Assembly (NCBI GenBank): GCA_016708265.1
Contig: JADJGA010000012.1
Location: 531,001-595,000, forward strand
Origin: Saprospiraceae bacterium
Lineage (GTDB): Bacteria > Bacteroidota > Bacteroidia > Chitinophagales > Saprospiraceae
Direction of reading: 5' to 3'
Length of the DNA stretch: 64,000 bases
The notes beneath the pieces were generated by a model. That model was not told where the DNA came from. It saw only the letters and a program-made list of their open reading frames with translations, and ran no database searches. This document shows, in pieces, positions 53,413-62,434 of this stretch (positions are counted from its first letter, which is position 1; every line of letters begins with the position of its first letter). The translations under genes were made by a program, and so were the position numbers.

Positions 53413-53724
53413 ATGGAAGAGGATATTTTAAGGCAGAAAATTGTCGGTGTATTACAACAAATATTTGACCCTGAAATTCCTGTCAATATTTACGAACTTG
53501 GATTGATATATAATATTGAAATTTTAGAAAAAAACAAAGTAAATATTGAAATGACACTTACAGCACCAAATTGTCCTGTTGCAGATAATATTATACAAGA
53601 AGTTTATATAAAAGTAAGTGAGTTAGAAGAAGTTCAAAATCTTGATGTCCATTTAACCTTCGATCCTGCATGGAATCCAGAAATGGCTTCAGAAATTGCT
53701 CAATTAGAATTAGGTATGTTATAA
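53413..53724 (+). CDS. MIP18/DUF59 family protein (SufT-like)
   Basis: This 103-residue protein belongs to the DUF59/MIP18 family: QIFDPEIPVNIYELGLIYNIEI, LTAPNCPVADNIIQEVY with the conserved Cys, and VHLTFDPAWNPEMASEIA. Relatives (SufT, PaaD, CIA2) act in maturation of iron-sulfur proteins. It starts 18 bases after sufE, so it belongs to the suf operon. This placement supports a function in late Fe-S maturation; a catalytic role is not implied. Confidence 0.92.
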   Translation: MEEDILRQKIVGVLQQIFDPEIPVNIYELGLIYNIEILEKNKVNIEMTLTAPNCPVADNIIQEVYIKVSELEEVQNLDVHLTFDPAWNPEMASEIAQLELGML

Positions 53725-53803
53725 GGAAATTTCTTTCATTTTTATTTGGTGGTTAAGAACTTCTTATTTACATTTGCCCACGGTCAGATAAAAATGTATT
53801 GGA

Positions 53804-55111
53804 ATGGAGCGTAAAAAAATTGATTTTCTTATTGATACAGTACTTGGTATTTTTATTGGTATAACTCTGATAGCAATTTTATATAACAATGATCTTCTCC
53901 TCAAAAAAGATTCAAAAGCATTAAATTCAATACTACAACTCAGTAAAAATGACAAAGTCGTAACAACTTTATATGGTTTTGATGTAAAGAATTACATTTT
54001 TAATACAAATAAGATCAAGGAAAATCAGATTTTCAGCACACTGCTTTATTGGGAAGGCATTCCTTATGAAAAAATAGAAGAATTGATAACTAAATCAAAA
54101 GGTATATTTGATGTTCAGACATTGCAAAAAAATAGCAGTTATACCCTGATTAAAAAGGATACATGTGGTGAACTATTGAGTATGGTTTTTGAACCTGATA
54201 TGTTTTCTTATATAGTTTTTAATTTCTCAGATTCATTATATGTTAAAAGAGTATTCCGTGATGTTGAGACCAGACTTGAATTTGCTCAGGGTGAAGTGAA
54301 GAATACATTATGGAATTCAATGACTGAAATCGGAATTGACATTTCCTTGATTGACAAAATGGAGGATGCACTGGCATCTGAAGTGGATTTTTATCATGCC
54401 CAGGAGGGTGATAAATTTAAGCTTCTGTACGAGCGTAAGTATATTAACAACAGACCTGTTTCAATAGGTAATCTGTTGGGAGCTGTATATTTAAATGATG
54501 AAGAGAATACAGCCATTTATTTTGATAAAGACAAACATAAAGGATATTTTAACAGAAAGGGACAACCTACAAATAAAACTTTTTTAAAAGCTCCAGTAAG
54601 ATTTTCAAGAATAACTTCCGGTTTCAGCAAAAATAGATTTCACCCGATTCTTCATCGGAATAAAGCTCATAATGGCACTGATTATGGTGCACCAACAGGT
54701 ACTCCTATTATGGCAGTTGGGGCCGGAATGATAACAGAACGGGGTTATGGACGCGGAAACGGAAATTATATTACAATTAAACACGATAATAAATATACAA
54801 CGACATATCTCCATATGTCAAGATTTGGAAAAAGTATTCACAGAGGATCAAGGGTTAGTCAGGGACAGATTATTGGATATGTGGGTAGTACCGGACTTGC
54901 TACAGGTCCGCATGTTTGCTTCCGAATGAAGAAAAATGGGATTCCTGTCAATCATCTCAGAGAAAAATTTTCATCCCCGGATCCTTTACCTAAGATCATC
55001 AGAAATGAATTTTTCACAGTTCGCGATAGTATTCTGAAACTTATGGACGAATATGAATCTTCGACTCTTTCCGGTCAGGAAATGGTGAATTTCAAACCAG
55101 GTAAAGCCTGA
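53804..55111 (+). CDS. M23-family murein endopeptidase-like protein
   Basis: This 435-residue protein has one N-terminal membrane segment (FLIDTVLGIFIGITLIAIL) and a C-terminal LytM/M23 domain. His and Asp zinc ligands are in KAHNGTDYGAPTGTP and a further His in TTTYLHMSRF. The last motif is TGPHVCFRM, where the usual HxH reads HVC, a variant I associate with Bacteroidota M23 proteins. The middle contains an OapA-like/peptide-binding region. It would act on peptide cross-links in the cell wall or regulate them. It begins 80 bases after the suf operon and may be part of it or separate. Confidence 0.85.
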   Translation: MERKKIDFLIDTVLGIFIGITLIAILYNNDLLLKKDSKALNSILQLSKNDKVVTTLYGFDVKNYIFNTNKIKENQIFSTLLYWEGIPYEKIEELITKSKGIFDVQTLQKNSSYTLIKKDTCGELLSMVFEPDMFSYIVFNFSDSLYVKRVFRDVETRLEFAQGEVKNTLWNSMTEIGIDISLIDKMEDALASEVDFYHAQEGDKFKLLYERKYINNRPVSIGNLLGAVYLNDEENTAIYFDKDKHKGYFNRKGQPTNKTFLKAPVRFSRITSGFSKNRFHPILHRNKAHNGTDYGAPTGTPIMAVGAGMITERGYGRGNGNYITIKHDNKYTTTYLHMSRFGKSIHRGSRVSQGQIIGYVGSTGLATGPHVCFRMKKNGIPVNHLREKFSSPDPLPKIIRNEFFTVRDSILKLMDEYESSTLSGQEMVNFKPGKA

Positions 55112-55402
55112 GCTTAATTACCTACATTTTTTTTAGTGGTTTTGATTATTAAGTTTTCAAACTTTAGATATTTGATATATTAATTTTATGGAATAATAAA
55201 AATCGGGTGGGAAACTTTTAGCCAATACTTTACATTAGTATTGTAAACACTTATTTTTTAAGTAAGTTGTTTTTGACCATTTAGATTAAAAAATTTCAGA
55301 TATGGTAAAAAATATAAATTGACAGATTTTAAGTAATTTTAAGTTCAGTTAATACTTATTTATAAGGTTTTTATATTGGCAGTTAAAATTCATTCATTTT
55401 CT

Positions 55403-55430
55403 TTTGATAATAAAAAAAAAATTATATTTG
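55403..55430 (+). promoter_or_regulatory. Candidate promoter in the 55112-55553 spacer
   Basis: TATATTTG at 55423-55430 matches the -7 consensus exactly, and TTTG at 55403-55406 is a -33 candidate with a slightly short 16-base spacer. The leader to the ATG at 55554 would be about 115 bases. The 442-base spacer also holds a hairpin (CAATAC-N9-GTATTG near 55222) but no gene that I can support. Confidence 0.45.
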
Positions 55431-55553
55431 CTGAAAATAAAATTATTGGAAATTAATTGACCATTTTTTAATTTTTTCTTAATAACTATTTTTTATTTAT
55501 TTAATTTTGAGGCTTTTATTTAAAAATATTTTTCAAACTTAAACTTATTGCTA

Positions 55554-58500
55554 ATGAAGACAAGAATTACCTATTTGCTGTTTTTTATTTTTATTTCATT
55601 TTATGGCCACTCACAGTTGGCTGATGGTGCAGCTGCATCAGACTGGACATTTCAACAAATAAATACTGATTGTAATGGTTTTGGACAAACCTGGAATCTG
55701 TTTACTGAATTAAATGCTGGAAAACATGCTGTGATTGATTTTTCAGCTATTTGGTGTCCTCCATGCTGGAGTTATCATAATGGAGGAACATTGGAGACTC
55801 TATGGGATCAACATGGTCCAGGAGGAGATAATACAATAAGAGTTTTTTACATTGAAGCTGATTGTGCTACTAATTCGGACTGTCTCTGTGATCTTCCAGG
55901 ATGTAACGGAAATTCGCAAGGGAACTGGATGGCCGGTACTGAATATCCTGTGTTTAGTCCAACTGGATCACCCTGTACAAATGTTACAAGTGATTATAGT
56001 ATCGGTTATTACCCTACTCTTTATGCAATAAATGCTCAGCATAAAACTGTATGGGAAGTAGGACAAGTTGGAGTTGCTGCATGGGAAAGCTGGCTTTATG
56101 AATCTTTCACACTTGATGCAGAATTTGAAGTTAGTAATGATAATTGTGGTGATGGTTCAGGCGCAATCAATATTGATGTTACTGGAGGTAAGGGTAATAT
56201 AACATATTTATGGAATACAGGTGCGACTACTCAGGATCTTTTAAATGTGCCTGCTGGCACCTATTCTGTAAGGGTTAAAGATAGTAACGGATATTTTATT
56301 TATTTGAATGATATAGTAGTTGAAGGAAGTTCAGATCCATTTTTTGTGGAAGAATCAGGTATTGTACACAATACTTGTTTTGGATATGAAGAAGGTTCCA
56401 TCGAATTAAATGTTGAAGGTGGTTTCACTCCTTATACCTATGTGTGGAGCAATGGGGCAACCACAAAAGATATATTTAATCTGGCTGCAGGTAATTATGA
56501 AGTTGCCGCCACGGATGCTACAGACTGTACAAAAATATTGAGTTTTACCGTTGATCAGCCATCTGAAATAGTTATAAATGCAAATACATTTGATGCTAGT
56601 TGCGGAGAAAATAATGGAGGAATATTTTTAAATCCTAATGGGGGGACACCTCCATTTCAGTATTTGTTTAATGGAGTATATTACAATACCAGTGATTTTT
56701 ATGATCTGGCACCTGGAACTTATTATATAGGCGTGAATGATTACAATAATTGTGAAGTGAACCAAATTGTAGTTGTGGATGCAGTCCCACTTCCAATTTC
56801 GAATGCAGGTCCTGATAAAACTTTACCTTGCAGTGGAGGTACTGTTCAGTTGGATGGATCAGCTTCATCAACAGGAGCTAAATGGGGATATCTGTGGACT
56901 ACAACCAATGGACATATTGTTTCCGGTGCTAATACCAAGACTCCGGTTGTTGATGCACAGGGTACATACAAACTTCAGGTTAAAGATCTGGTATATAATT
57001 GTCTTGCTTTTGACGAAACAGTAGTTACTGCCAGCGGAGATCTTCCTGCTGTTAGTATTGCTACCCCGAATTTGTTGACATGTAATGTTATGAATGTTAA
57101 TCTTGATGGTTCTGCTTCTGCTTCAGGTCCCGATATTACATATCTGTGGACTACAACTAATGGTCATATTGTAAGTGGACAGAACACTACAATAGCAGTT
57201 GTTGATCAGCCTGGAGATTATACTCTGGCAGTTACAAATGGTTCAAATTCCTGTACTTCTCAACAAACAGTGCAGGCTTTAGCTGATTATACAGTTCCAT
57301 CTGCTACCGCTAATAATGCTGAGATTTCCTGTGGACAGAATGATGTTCAATTGTGTATCACTGTTAATGGTAATTATCAACGTGTACAATGGGGTAATGG
57401 TTCGACTGATTTATGTATCAGTGTCAGCAATCCCGGACAATACAATTACAGTGTTGTAGGTTTGAATGGATGCATATTTAACGGATTTACAACTGTGACC
57501 GGAGATAATTCAATGCCATTGGCAAATATTGCTGAACATGGAAAGTTTCAATGCGGAGCGACAAGTGTTAATCTTTCAGGAACCGGATCCAGTTCAGGTA
57601 ATGAGTATTCATATATGTGGACAACGCCAAACGGTAATATTACAAGTTCAAACAATACTCTTTTGATTTCTGTTGATCAGCCAGGTAAATATTTTCTTAA
57701 TGTAACAAATATTGTAAACCAGTGTATAACAAAGGATTCAACTATTGTAGAAACAGGACCTTCCGCACCTGATGCTGAATTTACTCACAGTATCAATTTC
57801 AATACTGTAACGTTGACCGGAATAGAGAATTTGTATTCTACTTCGGTTTGGGTTTCAAACGGAGTTACAATATCTGGAACTAATGCAAGCTTTAGCTATA
57901 GTGATAATGGAGTTTATCCTGTTTGTCATACTATTACTAATGATTGTGGCACTGAAAATATATGTGTTGATGTAAATATCACAGCTATCCAGGCTCTTAC
58001 TTTTAATTCCATTTACAGCGATGTTAAATGTTTTGGAGCAAATGACGGAATTATTACGGTTTCTCCTTCAGGAGGTATTGGAACTTATACTGTTAATTGG
58101 ACAGGACCTGATAGCTATAGTGCAACCGGTAATACAATATCTGCTCTTAAACCAGGTATTTATACTATGGTTTTGACAGATCAGGGCAATCATTCAGTTA
58201 CCCATACTTTCAATATAGTTCAACCTGCATTAATTACAATGGAATCTGTTATAACAAAAGCCATTGGAAATCAAAGCAATGGTGCAATTGACCTTACTGT
58301 TGCCGGAGGTATTCAGCCATACACTTATAAGTGGAGCAATAATGCAACAACACAGGATATAAGCGGACTTGCTGCAGGGAATTATACTGTAACGGTTACT
58401 GATGGCAATGCTTGTGTTTCAATTGCAACTTTTACAGTGGGAACCACAGCAGCTTATGATTTCGGAAATGACCTGGTATACAAAGTATATCCAAACCCAA

Positions 58501-58715
58501 CTAATGATAAAATCTATATTGATATCAATTCTTCTGAGTTAAGCGGAAGTGAAATGAGGATCACTGATATAAATGGTAAAGTTATACTAAGAAAACAAAT
58601 TGGACTAAAAGACAATACTGTTGAAATAGATTTAAGTGGCTTTAATAGCGGAGTGTTTATGATGAAGATTGAGAATAACAGAAAGTCAGTAGTTAGAAAA
58701 CTTATCAGGATTTAA
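55554..58715 (+). CDS. Secreted thioredoxin-fold/SprB/PKD protein with T9SS domain
   Basis: From the ATG at 55554 this protein has 1053 residues. After the signal peptide a thioredoxin-like domain carries a CxxC motif at Trp67-Cys71 (DFSAIWCPPCW). From about residue 185 SprB-like repeats appear (TYLWNTGATTQDLLNVPAGTYSVRVKD, YVWSNGATTKDIFNLAAGNYEV), then PKD/Ig-like modules with LDGSAS and LWTTTNGHIV, and two more SprB repeats (YKWSNNATTQDISGLAAGNYTVTVTD) near the end. The C-terminus is a T9SS sorting domain (YKVYPNPTNDKIYIDI). It would be on the surface or released, and could act in adhesion with thiol-disulfide chemistry; both are inference. Confidence 0.9.
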   Translation: MKTRITYLLFFIFISFYGHSQLADGAAASDWTFQQINTDCNGFGQTWNLFTELNAGKHAVIDFSAIWCPPCWSYHNGGTLETLWDQHGPGGDNTIRVFYIEADCATNSDCLCDLPGCNGNSQGNWMAGTEYPVFSPTGSPCTNVTSDYSIGYYPTLYAINAQHKTVWEVGQVGVAAWESWLYESFTLDAEFEVSNDNCGDGSGAINIDVTGGKGNITYLWNTGATTQDLLNVPAGTYSVRVKDSNGYFIYLNDIVVEGSSDPFFVEESGIVHNTCFGYEEGSIELNVEGGFTPYTYVWSNGATTKDIFNLAAGNYEVAATDATDCTKILSFTVDQPSEIVINANTFDASCGENNGGIFLNPNGGTPPFQYLFNGVYYNTSDFYDLAPGTYYIGVNDYNNCEVNQIVVVDAVPLPISNAGPDKTLPCSGGTVQLDGSASSTGAKWGYLWTTTNGHIVSGANTKTPVVDAQGTYKLQVKDLVYNCLAFDETVVTASGDLPAVSIATPNLLTCNVMNVNLDGSASASGPDITYLWTTTNGHIVSGQNTTIAVVDQPGDYTLAVTNGSNSCTSQQTVQALADYTVPSATANNAEISCGQNDVQLCITVNGNYQRVQWGNGSTDLCISVSNPGQYNYSVVGLNGCIFNGFTTVTGDNSMPLANIAEHGKFQCGATSVNLSGTGSSSGNEYSYMWTTPNGNITSSNNTLLISVDQPGKYFLNVTNIVNQCITKDSTIVETGPSAPDAEFTHSINFNTVTLTGIENLYSTSVWVSNGVTISGTNASFSYSDNGVYPVCHTITNDCGTENICVDVNITAIQALTFNSIYSDVKCFGANDGIITVSPSGGIGTYTVNWTGPDSYSATGNTISALKPGIYTMVLTDQGNHSVTHTFNIVQPALITMESVITKAIGNQSNGAIDLTVAGGIQPYTYKWSNNATTQDISGLAAGNYTVTVTDGNACVSIATFTVGTTAAYDFGNDLVYKVYPNPTNDKIYIDINSSELSGSEMRITDINGKVILRKQIGLKDNTVEIDLSGFNSGVFMMKIENNRKSVVRKLIRI

Positions 58716-58730
58716 TGGTTTAATGTGTAT

Positions 58731-58768
58731 AAAAAAAAGGCTGACTTTTTAGGTCAGCTTTTTTTTTG
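58731..58768. terminator. Bidirectional rho-independent terminator
   Basis: GCTGAC (58740-58745) pairs with GTCAGC (58753-58758) around a 7-base loop. The hairpin is preceded by an A-run (58731-58738) and followed by a T-run (58759-58768), so it works as a terminator on both strands. It serves the SprB/PKD gene above and the convergent cyclophilin gene below. Confidence 0.9.
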
Positions 58769-58781
58769 TTCAATACTTTCT

Positions 58782-59675
58782 TTAGTGTATCACTTTGATC
58801 CTCATCCAAATATTTTCTTCAGGCCTGTTTAAGCTATTGCCCTTAACTTTAGCAATTTTATCTATCACTTCAATCCCGGAAATAACCTGACCAAAAACCG
58901 TGTATTCCATATCGAGAAATGGGGTACCTCCAATTTCCATGTAAGTGTTTTTCTGTTCTTCAGTATATTTTATTCCTTTCCTGTTTTCAAGCTGACCTAA
59001 TTGAACTTCGGGTACTTTAGTACCCTGAACAATATAAAACTGGGAACCTGATGATTTTTTTTGTGGATTAACCTGATCTCCCATTCTTGCTGCAGCCAAA
59101 GCTCCTTTTTTGTGATAAAACTCCTGTTTAATTTCTGCATCAATCTGATAACCTGGTCCACCACTTCCTAACTGTTTGCTGGCAGCTGCATTTTTTGATT
59201 CAGGATCTCCTCCCTGAATCATAAATCCATCAATAATTCTGTGGAAAAGCAGGTCATTGTAAAATCCTTCTTCTGCAAGCTTTAAAAAATTATCTCTGTG
59301 CAGAGGTGTTTGCTCGAATAGTTCTGCTTCCATATTTCCATATGGAGTTTCTATCAGTACAAGACATTTTTCAGGTGGTAAAATATTTACCTTCATTTGT
59401 TCTTTGCTCATTTTGTTATCTTTTTTTGCGGTTAATTCAACATTATATGTCCCTGACAATAAATATTTATGAACCGGATCTGCCAATACTGAAGTATCAC
59501 CATCTCCGAATTTCCAGAAATAATTGTCAGCTTTCTGTGATTTATTAATAAAATTAATAGTTGAAGGAGCGTGGTAATTTATCCCATCTGCTAAAGTAAA
59601 TGAAGCAACCGGTCTGTTGCATGCTGATATAAGTATTACATTTATAATAATTATTAAAAAGTAAAATGTTTTCAT
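58782..59675 (-). CDS. PKD-domain plus cyclophilin-type peptidyl-prolyl isomerase lipoprotein
   Basis: From the ATG at 59675 (the longer frame begins at a TTG) this is a 297-residue protein. It has a lipobox (VILISAC), a PKD domain at about residues 25-105 (INFINKSQKADNYFWKFGDGD, SGTYNVELTAKK), and a cyclophilin catalytic domain from 110 to the end with FLKLAEEGFYNDLLFHRIIDGFMIQGGDP, GSGGPGYQIDAE, GALAAARMG, GSQFYIV and VFGQVISGIEVIDKIAKV. The cyclophilin part would speed prolyl isomerisation of exported proteins. Fusion of a PKD domain before a cyclophilin is unusual, as far as I know. Confidence 0.88.
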   Translation of the reverse strand: MKTFYFLIIIINVILISACNRPVASFTLADGINYHAPSTINFINKSQKADNYFWKFGDGDTSVLADPVHKYLLSGTYNVELTAKKDNKMSKEQMKVNILPPEKCLVLIETPYGNMEAELFEQTPLHRDNFLKLAEEGFYNDLLFHRIIDGFMIQGGDPESKNAAASKQLGSGGPGYQIDAEIKQEFYHKKGALAAARMGDQVNPQKKSSGSQFYIVQGTKVPEVQLGQLENRKGIKYTEEQKNTYMEIGGTPFLDMEYTVFGQVISGIEVIDKIAKVKGNSLNRPEENIWMRIKVIH

Positions 59676-59770
59676 TTTTTCGATCAAAATTTAAGGTTAA
59701 TTAATACATTAAATAAAATTATAATTAGTAATAAATTAAACATCAAAGAATTAAATAAGTTCTAATAAAT

Positions 59771-60625
59771 TTATTTTTCTATTTTAAGACTGAGGTCCAA
59801 AATTCCTGCAGAGTGTGTGATTGACCCTGCTGAAATGAAATCTACTCCTGATTCAGCTATTGCCCTTACTGTTTGAAGAGTTACTCCTCCTGATGCCTCA
59901 GTTTCAAATCTTCCGTTCACAGTTTGTACTGCTTCCGCGAGAAGAGCTGGCTCAAAATTGTCGAACATAATTCTGGTTACACCGCCTGTTTTAAGTACTT
60001 CATGCAGTTCAACCAGATTACGTACCTCAATGGTAATACCCAGGTCAAGCTTATTTTCTTTCAGATATTTAAGAACCTTTTTAATAGTTTTTTTTATACC
60101 TCCCCCGGCATCAATATGATTGTCTTTGATCATAATCCAGTCAAAAAGACCGTCTCTGTAATTGTGGCAACCTCCAATTTTTACTGCCCATTTTTCTAAG
60201 GGTCTGAGCAAAGGAGTTGTCTTTCTGGTATCCAGTATTTTTACCGGCAAACCATGAACTTCAAATGCAAACTCAGAACTTACTGTAGCTATTCCGCTAA
60301 GTCTTTGCATTATATTCAATATAAGCCTTTCAGCTTTTAAAATGGTTCTTGTGTCGCAGGTTACTCTGAAAACGATGTCTCCGTAATGTACTATATCCCC
60401 ATCTTTCTTATACACTTCAAAATTAGCCTCTTTTGTCAGGTGCTTAAATATCATCTGTGCTAATTCAACTCCGGCTATTATCCCGTTATCTTTAACTATA
60501 AGATTTGCACTTGAGGCAGAAGTCAGTGGAATACAGGCATTTGAAGTATGGTCACCATCTCCGATATCTTCATTGAGTCCATTTTCAATAAACCAATTGA
60601 TATAATCTTTAAAGATATTCTTCAT
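59771..60625 (-). CDS. nadC: Nicotinate-nucleotide pyrophosphorylase NadC
   Basis: This 284-residue protein is quinolinate phosphoribosyltransferase. Typical segments are GDGDHTSNACIP, LNIMQRLSGIAT, VKILDTRKTTPLLRPLEKWAVKIGGCHNYRDGLFDWIMIKDNH and EASGGVTLQTVRAIAESGVDFISAGSITHSA. It converts quinolinate and PRPP to nicotinate mononucleotide in NAD synthesis. The gene follows ybbR after four bases. No nadA or nadB is in the window. Confidence 0.97.
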   Translation of the reverse strand: MKNIFKDYINWFIENGLNEDIGDGDHTSNACIPLTSASSANLIVKDNGIIAGVELAQMIFKHLTKEANFEVYKKDGDIVHYGDIVFRVTCDTRTILKAERLILNIMQRLSGIATVSSEFAFEVHGLPVKILDTRKTTPLLRPLEKWAVKIGGCHNYRDGLFDWIMIKDNHIDAGGGIKKTIKKVLKYLKENKLDLGITIEVRNLVELHEVLKTGGVTRIMFDNFEPALLAEAVQTVNGRFETEASGGVTLQTVRAIAESGVDFISAGSITHSAGILDLSLKIEK

Positions 60626-60629
60626 AATT

Positions 60630-61556
60630 TCATTTTTTCAGTTTAGGTAAAACGTCAACAAAATCAGGGTTAAGATATTGTATGGTAACATTGCTTGGCT
60701 TTTTGACAATTGACACAGGGAATTTTTCGTTAAGTATCATTTTTTCATTAAGATAGACAGATGCAGCAAAATCTCCGGGATGAACAAAATCATATTTTGA
60801 CAATCCAACCTTTACAGAAACCTCAACATGAGAAGGAAATACTTCAAATCTTTCTTTTTGAGGTCCATCTATTCTAACAGGTATTGAAAGCTTTTTCCCT
60901 GAGTAATTCTCTACTGGAATATTAACATTTACTTCTGATAAATTCAAAGTTGTATACTTATACGGATCTTTTAATTTTACAACAATATTGATTGTTTGTT
61001 TTGCTCTTTCTATTACCAATGGTTGTGTTGCCCATGTTTTGATTGTGTCAACTACCGATTTAGGTCCTGTTATTTTAATATCTCCCGGAATTATTTCAGG
61101 GGATGATTTTAAGCCGAAATTTTTTTCATATCCGACGATACTTTTTAAATCAACAGGAACAGTTTTTGTTATTTTATGGTCCAATTTGATTTTAGTGACC
61201 GGAAATATGACATCAGTAACCTGGAGGGAATGTTTGAAGATCTTTTTTTTAATCTGCAATATTATTTTCTCTTTAGAAAGGTATTTTTCTTCTTTGTCAA
61301 GAAAAATCTGCAGTGGTTTTTTTTTATTAAAAGTGGATATAAATAAAAGATTAAAGCCAATTCCTTCAAGTGTCAGGTTAGCTCTGACAAGGTTGCTGTC
61401 TAACAATACCATATCTTTTGGAGGTATTAGTTCCATCCAGATTTCTTTGGAATGAGTGTTTTGCTTTGTCAGAATAGTGCTTGCCCAAAAAAGTATTGCC
61501 AAAACGACAAAGGGCAAGTAGGAAATAATACTTCTTTTATTAAATTCCAGCTTCAT
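60630..61556 (-). CDS. YbbR-domain protein
   Basis: This 308-residue protein has one N-terminal membrane helix (SIISYLPFVVLAILFWAST) and an extracytoplasmic part of YbbR-like repeats: LVRANLTLEGIGFNLLFI, KTVPVDLKSIVGYEKNFGL with PGDIKITGPKSVVDTI, and KLSIPVRIDGPQKERFEVFPSHVEVSVKVG. YbbR domains in Firmicutes regulate the diadenylate cyclase CdaA; no cdaA is adjacent here. It lies seven bases after yajC, in the same operon. Confidence 0.85.
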   Translation of the reverse strand: MKLEFNKRSIISYLPFVVLAILFWASTILTKQNTHSKEIWMELIPPKDMVLLDSNLVRANLTLEGIGFNLLFISTFNKKKPLQIFLDKEEKYLSKEKIILQIKKKIFKHSLQVTDVIFPVTKIKLDHKITKTVPVDLKSIVGYEKNFGLKSSPEIIPGDIKITGPKSVVDTIKTWATQPLVIERAKQTINIVVKLKDPYKYTTLNLSEVNVNIPVENYSGKKLSIPVRIDGPQKERFEVFPSHVEVSVKVGLSKYDFVHPGDFAASVYLNEKMILNEKFPVSIVKKPSNVTIQYLNPDFVDVLPKLKK

Positions 61557-61563
61557 TATTGTA

Positions 61564-61881
61564 CTATTCCTTTTCAGGTAGTTTTAATGATTCAGTCATT
61601 TCTTTTGAGATGGCTGATTTTACAATTTTGATAAAAACCTTAGGATCGATCTGAAGATAAACGATATCATCTTCAATTTTATTAATCTTTCCTATTATTC
61701 CACTCGCTGTTACTACATCTTTTCCTTTTTCAAGGCTGTTGATAAACTTAGTCTGCTCTTTTTGTTTTTTTGCCTGTGGCCTGATAATAAAAAAGTAAAA
61801 AACAAGCAGGATACCTGCAAATAAAACCATGTTAAGCATTCCTGCTCCACCTCCGGATTGTAAAAACATTGTGTTGATCAT
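61564..61881 (-). CDS. yajC: Preprotein translocase subunit YajC
   Basis: This 105-residue protein has one N-terminal helix (NMVLFAGILLVFYFFIIRPQAKKQKEQ), the FFIIRPQxKK signature, and the conserved C-terminal LEKGKDVVTASGIIGKINKIEDD. YajC is the accessory subunit of SecDF in the general secretion pathway. It lies 18 bases after the DUF1573 gene and seven before ybbR, a common Bacteroidota order. Confidence 0.95.
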   Translation of the reverse strand: MINTMFLQSGGGAGMLNMVLFAGILLVFYFFIIRPQAKKQKEQTKFINSLEKGKDVVTASGIIGKINKIEDDIVYLQIDPKVFIKIVKSAISKEMTESLKLPEKE

Positions 61882-61899
61882 TTTCTTAGTTTTGTTTAA

Positions 61900-62406
61900 T
61901 TATTCTTTAGGAATCACATATCCCTTAAGTGTCAGCTCTGTCATGTTGGGATAAGTATTTGTAAATATCTTTATTCTTTTTGTCTGACTCAGTTTTTTGC
62001 CCTTTGTATCGAATTTTATTACTATTTCTCCACTTTTACCCGGTCCATATGGATCTTTTGAAAAATCCGGTATTGTGCAACCACAGGTAGCCTGATGATA
62101 AAGCAAAAGCAGGTCTTTTGACCCTATGTTTTTAAATTTGAATATATGTTCGACTATAACTCCTTCTTTAACTTTTCCAAAATCAAAGATCAATTCCTTA
62201 AATTCAATTTTAGCCATTTTTTCCTGATCGACATTTCCATCCTTTGTCGGAATCTCGACTTCACTTGCTAGATTTTTGCCAACAGCATTTGAAAATGCAT
62301 TATCCTGATCAGATTTACATGAAAATGAAAGAGAAAAAGAAATAATTATTATTGTGAAATAATGAACCATTTTAAACATTTTTGCAAAATTAATATTTTT
62401 TATCAT
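61900..62406 (-). CDS. DUF1573-family lipoprotein
   Basis: This protein of up to 168 residues has an export signal with a lipobox (FSLSFSC) and a DUF1573 domain: FKELIFDFGKVKEGVIVEHIFKFKNIGSKDLLLL, ATCGCTIPDFSKDPYGPGKSGEIVIKFDTKGK and MTELTLKGYVI. This domain is an Ig-like beta-sandwich containing a CxC pair; function is unknown. Internal ATGs at 62379 and 62370 are possible alternative starts. It heads the operon DUF1573-yajC-ybbR-nadC. Confidence 0.88.
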   Translation of the reverse strand: MIKNINFAKMFKMVHYFTIIIISFSLSFSCKSDQDNAFSNAVGKNLASEVEIPTKDGNVDQEKMAKIEFKELIFDFGKVKEGVIVEHIFKFKNIGSKDLLLLYHQATCGCTIPDFSKDPYGPGKSGEIVIKFDTKGKKLSQTKRIKIFTNTYPNMTELTLKGYVIPKE

Positions 62407-62434
62407 ACAATCTCATTAAAAAATAAAATATACG

